5,004 nucleotides of DNA. It comes from Candidatus Woesearchaeota archaeon (lineage in GTDB: Archaea; Nanobdellota; Nanobdellia; Woesearchaeales; B54-G15). Positions 1 to 4,770 of the stretch are shown here, piece after piece. The position numbers and the translations under genes were made by a program. The first letter of the stretch is position 1. The number at the start of each line of letters is the position of its first letter. The notes beneath the pieces are model-generated. The model saw only the letters and a list, made by a program, of their open reading frames with translations. It did no database searches and was not told the DNA's origin. Location of the stretch: contig QMQQ01000032.1 in assembly GCA_003648985.1 (NCBI GenBank), forward strand, positions 1 to 5,004. The letters run 5' to 3'.

Positions 1-254
1 AATAATTCTTTTTTTCTTTGGTTTTCTACAATGAAAACACTTTCGTTAAAGTTATGATTGAACTTGACTATTGAAACATTTCCATATTTTTTAACATTCA
101 CAATGCCTTCTTTTTCAAGTCTTTTTACCATTTCATAAGCAGATCTATAATTAATATTTCTTTCCAAAGCAATTTTCCTGATGCTGTAATCCTTGCATAG
201 CATAAAAATTTTAAATATTCGAATCTTAAAAAAATGATGAATGAGAAGGTTCAT
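1..254 (-). CDS. Winged helix-turn-helix protein, N-terminal 84 residues (runs off left edge)
   Basis: An open frame starts with ATG at 254 and continues without a stop to the window edge, giving 84 residues. An in-frame TAA 9 bases upstream of that ATG limits the N-terminus. Residues about 12-65 look like a winged helix-turn-helix: a first helix (RIFKIFMLCKDYS), a second helix (SIRKIALERN), a recognition helix (NYRSAYEMVKRLEKEG), then a two-strand wing (IVNVKKYGNVSIVKFN). I prefer ATG 254 over the internal ATG at 203 because the later start would cut off part of the first helix. After the wing, the NFNES...VENQRKKEL stretch resembles archaeal proteins in which such a wHTH precedes a nucleotidyltransferase-type domain, but the second domain lies outside the window, so this is inference. 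It follows the SAM synthetase gene on the same strand after an 85-bp gap containing a likely terminator, so it is probably transcribed separately. DNA-binding role likely; target unknown. Confidence 0.75.
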   Translation of the reverse strand, partial: MNLLIHHFFKIRIFKIFMLCKDYSIRKIALERNINYRSAYEMVKRLEKEGIVNVKKYGNVSIVKFNHNFNESVFIVENQRKKEL

Positions 255-261
255 CTTATAT

Positions 262-290
262 GATTAGCGATATGCGGAATCACACTAATC
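262..290. promoter_or_regulatory. Weak inverted repeat upstream of the winged-helix gene
   Basis: GATTAG at 262-267 is mirrored by CTAATC at 285-290 with a 17-base spacer, 8 to 36 bases upstream of the winged-helix start codon. This is where an autoregulatory operator could sit. The arms are only 6 bp in AT-rich DNA, so chance is a real possibility. No strong TATA box was seen at the expected distance for this gene. Confidence 0.2.
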
Positions 291-306
291 CCGATTTCAC
301 TTGGCG

Positions 307-339
307 TTAAAAAGGAAGAAAAAGCAAACCAAAAAGAAT
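307..339 (-). terminator. Oligo-T terminator after the SAM synthetase gene
   Basis: Read on the minus strand, the bases immediately after the SAM synthetase stop codon contain several runs of T: CTTTTTGG, GCTTTTTCTTCC and a final TTTTT. Archaeal RNA polymerase terminates efficiently at such T tracts without needing a hairpin, and no hairpin is evident. Position right after the stop codon and before the next same-strand gene supports the call. Confidence 0.5.
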
Positions 340-1449
340 TCAAAAATAATCATTCATTGCTTCCTTTAAAAACTTACTTACTTTTTCTTTCAACCGCACT
401 TTTCCAATGCTGCCATCATACCTTACAAACACTACTTTTGGTTCGTTTATCGGCTTTCCAATTTCAGAAGCCATTACAATATCACAATATTTTATGCCTT
501 TAAGAGAACCAATCTTCTCTGCAATTTTCCATGCAACAAACTGATATAATCTTCCGGGATGAAATATATTTTTTCCAGCAACGCTTTCCAAACTCATAAC
601 TTTCTGTGGCGTTATTAAACCACACAACCTGTTTCCCCTGCCCGGATTTCCATCATCTCCTTGTTCGGCAGAAAGCCCTGTTACAGTCAAGTATACCCCA
701 TCTTCTTCCCGACTATAATCATCAAGCGCATTTAACTTAAAACTTTCTCTTTCGAATCCAGTAATTTTTACAAGAGCATCAATGATTTTTTCTTTAGCTT
801 CAATATACTTCTGCATCGAATTAATCCATCTATCAACAAACGCAGCAGAACATATAAATGAAAATTTTTTTCCTGATCTAATTCCCATAACCTTAACATC
901 TTCACCTAAAAATCTGAATCTTTTCAAAAGCTTACCATTCAGTAAATTACAAATGTCCAAAACACTTTTTTCTAATTCAGTCAACGGATAATGAGCAGCA
1001 CCAAATGAAGTGTCATTGCATACTTTTTTTGCTACTATGCTTTGCAAGCTTTCAGCGCCTTCTTTTACTGCAACGCAGAAATCAACTCTTTCTAAGTATC
1101 TGAACTTGCTAAGCTCTCTTTTCACAGCATCTTCAATAATCTTTCTCACTGGAATTTTTCTCCTGCCAACTTTTCCAGTAGCTCTTCCAACAACCATAAG
1201 CCTCATCGGCTCTATAATTTTTCCGCCGCCAAATCTCGGCTTGGCTTTTCCAGCAATAAGCACACCCTTATCTACATTGTAATGCATTAATCTTCCAAAA
1301 TTTTTAACATAGTATTCAGAAAGGGCCTTTCCTGCAGCTTCGCAGCAACAATCACAAATAACATCGGGATGTCCAATGCCTTTTCTCTCGGCAAATTCAA
1401 CAGCTGGCAGTTTACTTTTTATCTTCTGAACAAAAACGTTTTTCATCAT
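340..1449 (-). CDS. mat: S-adenosylmethionine synthetase, archaeal type (methionine adenosyltransferase)
   Basis: Makes S-adenosylmethionine from methionine and ATP, releasing phosphate and pyrophosphate; cytoplasmic; also called metK. The protein matches the archaeal MAT family, which is only distantly related to bacterial MetK. Visible signatures are RKGIGHPD (residues 22-29, ATP site), the HYNVDKG...PRFGGG block (56-76), NDTSFG (145-150), VMGIRSG (187-193), SAAFVDRW (201-208) and the glycine-rich SAEQGDDGNPGRGNR (260-274) followed by GLITP and MSLES.AGKN. At 369 residues it is slightly shorter than the usual roughly 400. The start ATG at 1449 gives the expected N-terminus; a second ATG follows at once (1446). 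That ATG overlaps the stop of the upstream short ORF as ATGA, so translation is probably coupled to it. Unusual features are the CDCCC cluster just after GHPD (residues 32-36) and a Cys at 276, where relatives I recall have Asn. Confidence 0.96.
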   Translation of the reverse strand: MMKNVFVQKIKSKLPAVEFAERKGIGHPDVICDCCCEAAGKALSEYYVKNFGRLMHYNVDKGVLIAGKAKPRFGGGKIIEPMRLMVVGRATGKVGRRKIPVRKIIEDAVKRELSKFRYLERVDFCVAVKEGAESLQSIVAKKVCNDTSFGAAHYPLTELEKSVLDICNLLNGKLLKRFRFLGEDVKVMGIRSGKKFSFICSAAFVDRWINSMQKYIEAKEKIIDALVKITGFERESFKLNALDDYSREEDGVYLTVTGLSAEQGDDGNPGRGNRLCGLITPQKVMSLESVAGKNIFHPGRLYQFVAWKIAEKIGSLKGIKYCDIVMASEIGKPINEPKVVFVRYDGSIGKVRLKEKVSKFLKEAMNDYF

Positions 1450-1583
1450 TCACCTTCAATGCTTCCGATTGTAATAAGATCAGATGGCTGTCCATACGGA
1501 GTGTGCTTCTTGATTTGTTTTGCATCTTTTACAAATTCAGCATTTTCAAGCCCACTTCCACCGATGATTCCAACCTTGACCAT
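1446..1583 (-). pseudogene. Truncated S-methyl-5'-thioadenosine phosphorylase (N-terminal 45 residues only)
   Basis: ATG at 1583 opens a 45-codon frame ending in TGA at 1446-1448. It begins MVKVGIIGGSGLENAEF and continues with THE-like family spacing to HTPYGQPSDLITIGSIEGE. This is the N-terminus of archaeal MTA phosphorylases (PNP/MTAP phosphorylase family): GIIGGSGL forms the phosphate-binding loop and TPYGQPSD the next conserved block. Full-length members have about 260-280 residues and continue with a LPRHGRGH motif, absent here and in all frames beyond the stop, which is already SAM synthetase. So over 80% of the enzyme, including most of the active site, is missing and it cannot be a normal phosphorylase. 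The preserved part shows no frameshift or stop and carries its own leaderless-type promoter. Either an internal deletion left the original start and stop, or the remnant is kept as a short leader coupled to the SAM synthetase gene by the ATGA overlap. Confidence 0.8.
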
Positions 1584-1590
1584 TTTCAAG

Positions 1591-1600
1591 CTATATAAAA
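1591..1600 (+). promoter_or_regulatory. Alternative plus-strand TATA-like element
   Basis: CTATATAAAA on the plus strand is close to the archaeal TATA consensus. If used, transcription would begin near 1622 and give the gene at 1669 a leader of about 47 bases. It competes with the better-spaced element at 1640-1648, and its reverse complement is also TATA-like for the opposite direction. Confidence 0.3.
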
Positions 1601-1605
1601 TCAAA

Positions 1606-1614
1606 TTTTTAAAA
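1606..1614 (-). promoter_or_regulatory. TATA box for the MTAP remnant and SAM synthetase
   Basis: On the minus strand TTTTAAAAA lies 23-31 bases before the ATG at 1583. That spacing is what a leaderless archaeal transcript needs, and no Shine-Dalgarno sequence precedes the ATG. A second minus-strand candidate, TTTTATATA (1592-1600), is too close to serve the same start but could give a transcript beginning inside the short ORF. Confidence 0.5.
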
Positions 1615-1639
1615 TCTATCGTTCAAACAATCAAAAAAA

Positions 1640-1648
1640 TTTAAAAAA
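1640..1648 (+). promoter_or_regulatory. TATA box for the gene at 1669
   Basis: TTTAAAAAA is centred about 25 bases before the ATG at 1669, preceded by an A-rich stretch that could act as a BRE. The spacing predicts a leaderless transcript, in keeping with the absence of a Shine-Dalgarno sequence. Confidence 0.5.
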
Positions 1649-1668
1649 ACTTTCAAAGCAGTCTTGTT

Positions 1669-2220
1669 ATGGAAAGATTTTTCTCAGGCAGAAGAGATAT
1701 TACTGACCTGCTTCAAGACAAAGAAACAGAAGGAATAAGTGTGATAGAAATAGGTTTAAGGGAGACCGACAAAGGAAAGCAGATTTACAAAAGAAAGAAA
1801 ATGTTTTCAACAGCAGGCCACAATTATTTAATAAACTTTTATGCAATATTCCTTGAAGGCAATGGAAAAGGAACAAACGGATATATCGCAATCAAAACAC
1901 AACCTCCGACTGGAAAATTTCCAATTCGACGAGGATCTAAAAATTGCAGAGAGTTCTTACAACTCCCAAGACAACGTCAGGGAATAATCTTTGAAGATTA
2001 TATCAAATGTATGATAGAAGAACTCGCAAACGCGATAAATGCCGAATATGGAACAGAACTTATTTTGTATTTTCCAAATGTATGCTATAAAAACAAAACT
2101 CATAATGTAGAACTAGATGTTCTTTTACTTTTCAAATGGAAACTCGTGATGTGGCTATTCAAATATCGATTAAAAGAACAACTTACTAACGGAGTTTCTT
2201 CTTCACAGCTTTATCGCTAA
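1669..2220 (+). CDS. Unrecognised protein with a possible degenerate PD-(D/E)XK nuclease-like C-terminal half
   Basis: I do not recognise the family. The 183-residue protein starts at ATG 1669 with a well-spaced TATA element and no Shine-Dalgarno. Residues 1-100 are mixed and basic with no motif I can name. From residue 105 the order resembles a restriction-like nuclease core: GIIFEDYI then a helix (105-124), a strand with ELD (148-150), and a hydrophobic strand ending LFK (163-165). The D150-to-K165 distance of 15 matches the D...ExK spacing of NERD-type relatives, but the acidic residue of ExK is Leu here, so activity is doubtful. The tail from about 2187 lies antisense to the last codons of the ZPR1 gene and ends in low-complexity NGVSSSQLYR, suggesting read-through after damage. 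A one-base frameshift near 2128-2135 would instead end at TAA 2187-2189, almost abutting the ZPR1 stop. The gene stands alone between opposing transcription units. Confidence 0.65.
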   Translation: MERFFSGRRDITDLLQDKETEGISVIEIGLRETDKGKQIYKRKKMFSTAGHNYLINFYAIFLEGNGKGTNGYIAIKTQPPTGKFPIRRGSKNCREFLQLPRQRQGIIFEDYIKCMIEELANAINAEYGTELILYFPNVCYKNKTHNVELDVLLLFKWKLVMWLFKYRLKEQLTNGVSSSQLYR

Positions 2221-2701
2221 TAATTGCACTGTTTCCTGTTGGATCTTCTATTATCAATTTTAATTTTTCAGTACCGTGCATTACTTTCATCAATTTTTTT
2301 AACAATCTTTTCGCTTTCTTTTTAGCTTCAGCACTTTCTTCGCTATCCCTTGCCATTTCAATTGCTCTTTTCACCCTCAGCAAAATTCCTTCAACATTGC
2401 TAACAAAACCTTGAGCTCCAGGACCTGGCTTAATTGTGATAACATGAGGAATCTTTATTGTTGCATTACTCGATTTAACAACCCTCACCTTTAAATCATC
2501 AACCGAGCTTATTTCAAATTCGTATCGTACAGGTTCTTTATGTTCAGCAGCTTCAACATCCGCTTTGTAAAACTTACAGTTAGAACATCTCATAGAAAAA
2601 ACATATAACTTTCCAAAATAAGGAACTTCCACCTCGTCTTCAGTTAATGTCAGCGTTTTCTTTCCACAAACTGGGCATTGCTGGTTAGCAAGCTCATGCA
2701 T
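2186..2701 (-). CDS. ZPR1-family zinc-finger protein, archaeal single-repeat type
   Basis: The 171-residue protein matches archaeal ZPR1-related proteins. It has a four-cysteine zinc finger (CPVC at 9-12 and CSNC at 39-42) followed by the ZPR1 beta-domain signatures KEPVRYEFEI, DLKVRVVKSSNATI.IP, IKPGPGAQGF.SNVEGIL, and near the end LIIEDPTGNSAII. Eukaryotic ZPR1 has two such zinc-finger-plus-domain units and binds translation factor eEF1A; archaeal members have one and their role is unsettled, with an EF-1A chaperone function a reasonable inference. I chose ATG 2701 (MHELANQQ) because the longer frame upstream translates the sepF gene out of frame. Its first 8 bases overlap the end of sepF, and GGAG at 2708-2711 sits 6 bases before the ATG, so the two are co-transcribed and coupled. 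Its stop converges on the plus-strand gene ending at 2220, overlapping it by 35 bases. Confidence 0.93.
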   Translation of the reverse strand: MHELANQQCPVCGKKTLTLTEDEVEVPYFGKLYVFSMRCSNCKFYKADVEAAEHKEPVRYEFEISSVDDLKVRVVKSSNATIKIPHVITIKPGPGAQGFVSNVEGILLRVKRAIEMARDSEESAEAKKKAKRLLKKLMKVMHGTEKLKLIIEDPTGNSAIISDKAVKKKLR

Positions 2702-3086
2702 TTCCTTCTCCACGCTCTTCTGGTTTCTCAGCTTTATAAACTTCAGCAAAAGAAGGAACTGCAACAAGATAATTATCTCCAAATCCAGCTATATCACCTT
2801 CAATAGCTTCGCATGTTTTCTTCAACTTACTTATAGCTCTTTTCAACTCTACTAAATCTTTATTCTTTAAAGGCTCTATATTTACAAGTGCGATTGTTCT
2901 GCCTTCGCGCAAAGCATCAAGGATTGGTTTAACATCTTCAAATTCTTCAAGAGTGAAAGGCCTGATGATGACTTTTTGATCTTTCTCTGGAACTTCTGGA
3001 CCAAGTTCAATATATTCTTCTGCCTCTTCCAACAGCTTTTCTTCACCGCCAGAAATCTTTTCTTTGATCCTTGAAAATATACCCAT
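2694..3086 (-). CDS. sepF: Cell division protein SepF, archaeal (FtsZ membrane anchor)
   Basis: The 130-residue protein has the SepF layout. A short amphipathic N-terminal helix (MGIFSRIKEKI, residues 1-11) would bind the membrane. An acidic linker follows (15-36). The SepF core (about 39-117) carries KVIIRPFTLEEFEDVKPI, a variable loop with REGRTIALVNIEPL, a long helix to about 96, and the closing strands GDIAGFGDNYLVAVPS. In archaea SepF dimers bind the FtsZ C-terminus and anchor it to the membrane at the division site. The start at 3086 rather than the upstream in-frame ATG at 3152 is supported by GAGGTG (3092-3097) 5 bases before it, a TATA box just beyond, and the membrane helix beginning there. 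The C-terminal KPEERGEGNA is an extra tail past the core; it overlaps the ZPR1 start by 8 bases. FtsZ itself is not in the window. Confidence 0.93.
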   Translation of the reverse strand: MGIFSRIKEKISGGEEKLLEEAEEYIELGPEVPEKDQKVIIRPFTLEEFEDVKPILDALREGRTIALVNIEPLKNKDLVELKRAISKLKKTCEAIEGDIAGFGDNYLVAVPSFAEVYKAEKPEERGEGNA

Positions 3087-3091
3087 TTTCA

Positions 3092-3097
3092 CACCTC
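3092..3097 (-). promoter_or_regulatory. Shine-Dalgarno site of sepF
   Basis: GAGGTG on the minus strand, 5 bases before the ATG at 3086, is a strong match to the archaeal anti-Shine-Dalgarno sequence and fixes the sepF start over the upstream in-frame ATG. Confidence 0.8.
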
Positions 3098-3116
3098 TTT
3101 TATTGCTTACTCCCCA

Positions 3117-3131
3117 TATATTTAAATATTT
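3117..3131 (-). promoter_or_regulatory. TATA box of the sepF-zpr1 operon
   Basis: A near-palindromic AT block (ATATATTTAAATATT on the plus strand) is centred about 38 bases before the sepF ATG. A start site about 25 bases downstream falls near 3099, leaving a leader of roughly a dozen bases that just includes the GAGGTG ribosome binding site. Confidence 0.6.
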
Positions 3132-3186
3132 TGCTATACAGCCCTTTATCAACTGGGATTTTTGTCATGACATTCTTAAAAGCTTT

Positions 3187-3205
3187 CGAAAGGTTTTTAT
3201 AATAT
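3187..3205 (+). promoter_or_regulatory. BRE/TATA promoter of the rpl21e-rpoF operon
   Basis: CGAAAGG (3187-3193) followed by TTTTTATAAT (3194-3203) looks like a textbook archaeal BRE plus TATA box. A start about 25 bases downstream falls near 3224, at the AGGGGT (3223-3228) that precedes the eL21 ATG, so the leader would be about 11 bases. With the sepF promoter this forms a divergent pair in 148 bp. Confidence 0.65.
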
Positions 3206-3234
3206 GTTTTTTCATTTTAAATAGGGGTATTAGG

Positions 3235-3528
3235 ATGGTAAAGAGAATAGGAACAGCAAGAAGGAAAACTCGAAAATCGCTCAGAAAGTCTGTTAAGGAA
3301 CGAGGAAAGATCAGTATAAGCAGGTTTTTCCAGACGTTTGAAATAGGAGACAAAGTTATGATTGATCCAGAACCAGCGGTTCATACAAGCTTGCCTTTTA
3401 GGCGTTTCATTGGAAAAACAGGCATTGTTCGAAAAAAACAAGGAAGTTGTTATTGTGTTGAAATCAAAAATGGCAAAAAACAAAAAGTCATAATTGCTCA
3501 TCCAGTTCATTTGAAGCCGGTAAAATAA
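3235..3528 (+). CDS. rpl21e: 50S ribosomal protein L21e (eL21)
   Basis: The 97-residue basic protein is eL21, a large-subunit ribosomal protein shared by archaea and eukaryotes and absent from bacteria. It shows the family's basic N-terminus (MVKRIGTARRKTRKSLRKSVKERGKISISRFFQ, written across residues 1-33), then FEIGDKVMIDPEPAVH, PFRRFIGKTGIV, and a C-terminal HPVHLKPVK; the SH3-like core spans about 34-97. Length is typical (95-100). The start at 3235 is chosen over the longer upstream frame because it gives the conserved N-terminus, has AGGGGT 6 bases before it, and lies just downstream of a strong promoter. It leads a plus-strand operon; rpoF follows after one base. Confidence 0.97.
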   Translation: MVKRIGTARRKTRKSLRKSVKERGKISISRFFQTFEIGDKVMIDPEPAVHTSLPFRRFIGKTGIVRKKQGSCYCVEIKNGKKQKVIIAHPVHLKPVK

Positions 3529-3529
3529 A

Positions 3530-3877
3530 ATGAAACCAAAGATTATTTCCGAAGAGCCTATGACGCTCGTGGAAGTAAAGGAATACTTAAAAAGACTCAA
3601 AGAAAAGAACATAGAGCTTGGTTTCAGAGCAGCAAAAACAGAAGAATACCTAAATCAAGTACCGGTGCTCGACAAAAAAACTGCAATCGAACTTAAAGAA
3701 AAGCTTGAATCGTTAAAAATCACAAGATTAAAGCCTGCAATGATTGTGAAGATTGTTGATTTAGTGCCTAAGACCCTCGATGATTTAAAGGCAGTACTTC
3801 AAGGATTCCAATCATCTGTTTCAACAGAGGATATGAAAAAGATTTTATCTGTAATTAACGACGTAGTCAAGGAATAG
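3530..3877 (+). CDS. rpoF: DNA-directed RNA polymerase subunit Rpo4 (subunit F, Rpb4-like)
   Basis: The 115-residue protein is the archaeal Rpb4 homologue, which pairs with Rpo7 (RpoE) to form the stalk of RNA polymerase used in open-complex formation, processivity and RNA binding. The sequence begins PKIISEEPMTLVEVKEYL (residues 3-20), a strand and first helix that contact Rpo7, and ends in an HRDC-like helical bundle with VDLVPKTLDDLKAVL (about 77-91) and a final helix DMKKILSVINDVVKE. Length is typical for the family (105-120). Its ATG is separated from the eL21 stop by a single base, so translation is probably coupled; there is no good Shine-Dalgarno of its own. The order eL21-Rpo4-DUF655 is a recurrent archaeal arrangement and strengthens the call. 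Rpo7 is not in this window. Confidence 0.95.
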   Translation: MKPKIISEEPMTLVEVKEYLKRLKEKNIELGFRAAKTEEYLNQVPVLDKKTAIELKEKLESLKITRLKPAMIVKIVDLVPKTLDDLKAVLQGFQSSVSTEDMKKILSVINDVVKE

Positions 3878-3907
3878 TTCAAATGATGAAAAACACACTA
3901 ATGAAAA

Positions 3908-4480
3908 ATGAGACGAGAAAAACAAAAAGAACATCCAAAGGAAGAGAAAGCCATCATACTAGACTTTTTGCCAAATGGCTATCCACTAGACCCAAGGCCG
4001 ATGTACAGAAAGACACCGATAGCCCAAGCTCTCGGAACAGAACATTTTACTTTGCTTGAATTAGCTCCAAAAAAAGGCGTTTTCTTACAGCCTCATGAAG
4101 AGGTTTATATTGGTGAAGGAAAGCGGGAAAAAATCCACCACATTATTGGAAGATTGCCCTTTGAAAAGCTAACAAGCACAGCCAGGGCAGAACTCGAATT
4201 TACAGTGAAAGAGTTGGTTGAAAAAAATGAAAAGCGGTTTGTTGAATTTTTCAATAAAGCCCAGCCCCTAACAACGCGAATGCATCAACTTGAGCTTCTT
4301 CCGGGATTGGGCAAAAAACATATGTGGGAAATTCTCGAAGCAAGAGAAGAAAAACCATTCGAATCTTTTGAAGATATAAAAAAGAGAATAAAGCTTATGC
4401 CAGATCCAAAAAGAATAATAATTAAACGAATACTTCAAGAGCTGGAAGGTAATGAAAAACATAGGATTTTTACAAGATAA
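3908..4480 (+). CDS. DUF655 family protein, predicted RNA-binding (OB-like domain plus helix-hairpin-helix)
   Basis: The 190-residue protein matches the archaeal DUF655 family, predicted to bind nucleic acid and regularly found after rpoF; its exact job is unknown. Conserved features are ILDFLPNGYPLDPRP (17-31), ALGTEHFTLLELAPKKGVFL (41-60) and VYIGEGKREKIHHIIGRLPFEKL (66-88), which make a beta-rich OB-like part. A helical segment with ERFVEFFNKAQPLTTR-type sequence (about 108-124) follows, and then a helix-hairpin-helix around LLPGLGKKHMWEILEAR (130-146). The protein ends in the family-typical EKHRIFTR. A TGA codon just upstream fixes the start at 3908. No Shine-Dalgarno is visible, and the 30-base gap after rpoF contains three out-of-frame ATGs (3883, 3886, 3901). 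The same strand and tight spacing place it in the rpl21e operon. Confidence 0.93.
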   Translation: MRREKQKEHPKEEKAIILDFLPNGYPLDPRPMYRKTPIAQALGTEHFTLLELAPKKGVFLQPHEEVYIGEGKREKIHHIIGRLPFEKLTSTARAELEFTVKELVEKNEKRFVEFFNKAQPLTTRMHQLELLPGLGKKHMWEILEAREEKPFESFEDIKKRIKLMPDPKRIIIKRILQELEGNEKHRIFTR

Positions 4481-4491
4481 AATAAGGACAA

Positions 4492-4770
4492 ATGGCAAAG
4501 ATGTTCCATGAAGACATTGAATTTATCAGAAACGCAGAGCAATTTCTCAATGAACTTAAGAAAAAGAAGAGATTAACAATAGTTCATGAAGATAAATTAA
4601 TCCATGCACTAGTTGGTTTGCTTGGAATTTTACAGAGAATAAAAAAACACCGACAGTTGGAAAGGCTGATCGATGAAATGATTTCTTTTGGAGAATTAAA
4701 TGGTTTTTCTGTTGAAGGACCAAAAATATTTTTTCAAAAGCTCAAAGAAAGACAAAGAATTACTTCTTAA
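4492..4770 (+). CDS. Unrecognised small helical protein, last gene of the rpl21e operon
   Basis: I do not recognise this 92-residue protein. It is almost entirely predicted helix: an acidic-then-basic start (FHEDIEFIRNAEQFLNELKKKKR, split at residues 5-27), a central hydrophobic helix (LIHALVGLLGILQRI, 36-50), and a charged tail (RQLERLIDEMISFGELNG...FFQKLKERQR). The central segment is too short and too mixed to be a confident membrane span and looks more like the core of a small helical bundle. It begins 11 bases after the DUF655 stop with a weak AAGGA at 4484-4488, so it is very likely co-transcribed with ribosomal and RNA polymerase genes. In many archaea, as I recall, this slot is occupied by the rRNA dimethyltransferase gene ksgA; nothing here resembles a methyltransferase. 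The 3' end overlaps the convergent gene by 11 bases. Confidence 0.75.
   Translation: MAKMFHEDIEFIRNAEQFLNELKKKKRLTIVHEDKLIHALVGLLGILQRIKKHRQLERLIDEMISFGELNGFSVEGPKIFFQKLKERQRITS

Noticed and set aside
1010..1282. Plus-strand hydrophobic ORFs inside the SAM synthetase gene.
   Set aside because: They are antisense shadows of a well-conserved enzyme, with no initiation signals or family resemblance.
2702..2782. An N-terminal extension of the ZPR1 protein with a hydrophobic stretch (MEIIILLQFLLLLKF) that could be read as a signal or membrane anchor.
   Set aside because: It is the sepF coding sequence read in another frame. The internal ATG at 2701 has its own GGAG and gives the expected family N-terminus.
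3117..3131. The palindromic ATATATTTAAATATT block as a possible regulator operator.
   Set aside because: Its position relative to the sepF start is fully explained as a TATA box, and AT-only palindromes arise easily in this base composition.
3087..3152. An N-terminal extension of SepF from the in-frame ATG at 3152.
   Set aside because: It would cover the TATA box and Shine-Dalgarno, and it would bury the amphipathic membrane helix that should be N-terminal.
3064..3234. An upstream extension of the eL21 frame with hydrophobic residues.
   Set aside because: It runs antisense through the sepF start and across both promoters; eL21 proteins begin at the MVKRIG-like N-terminus.
3883..3889. ATGATGA resembling the C box of an archaeal C/D RNA.
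   Set aside because: No CTGA D box or D'/C' pair follows at a suitable distance; the match is explained by overlapping ATGs in an AT-rich gap.
3883..4059. A 58-codon basic ORF (MMKNTLMKN...) overlapping the start of DUF655 in another frame.
   Set aside because: It lies almost wholly inside the DUF655 coding sequence, has no ribosome binding site, and its composition is that of a frame-shifted shadow.
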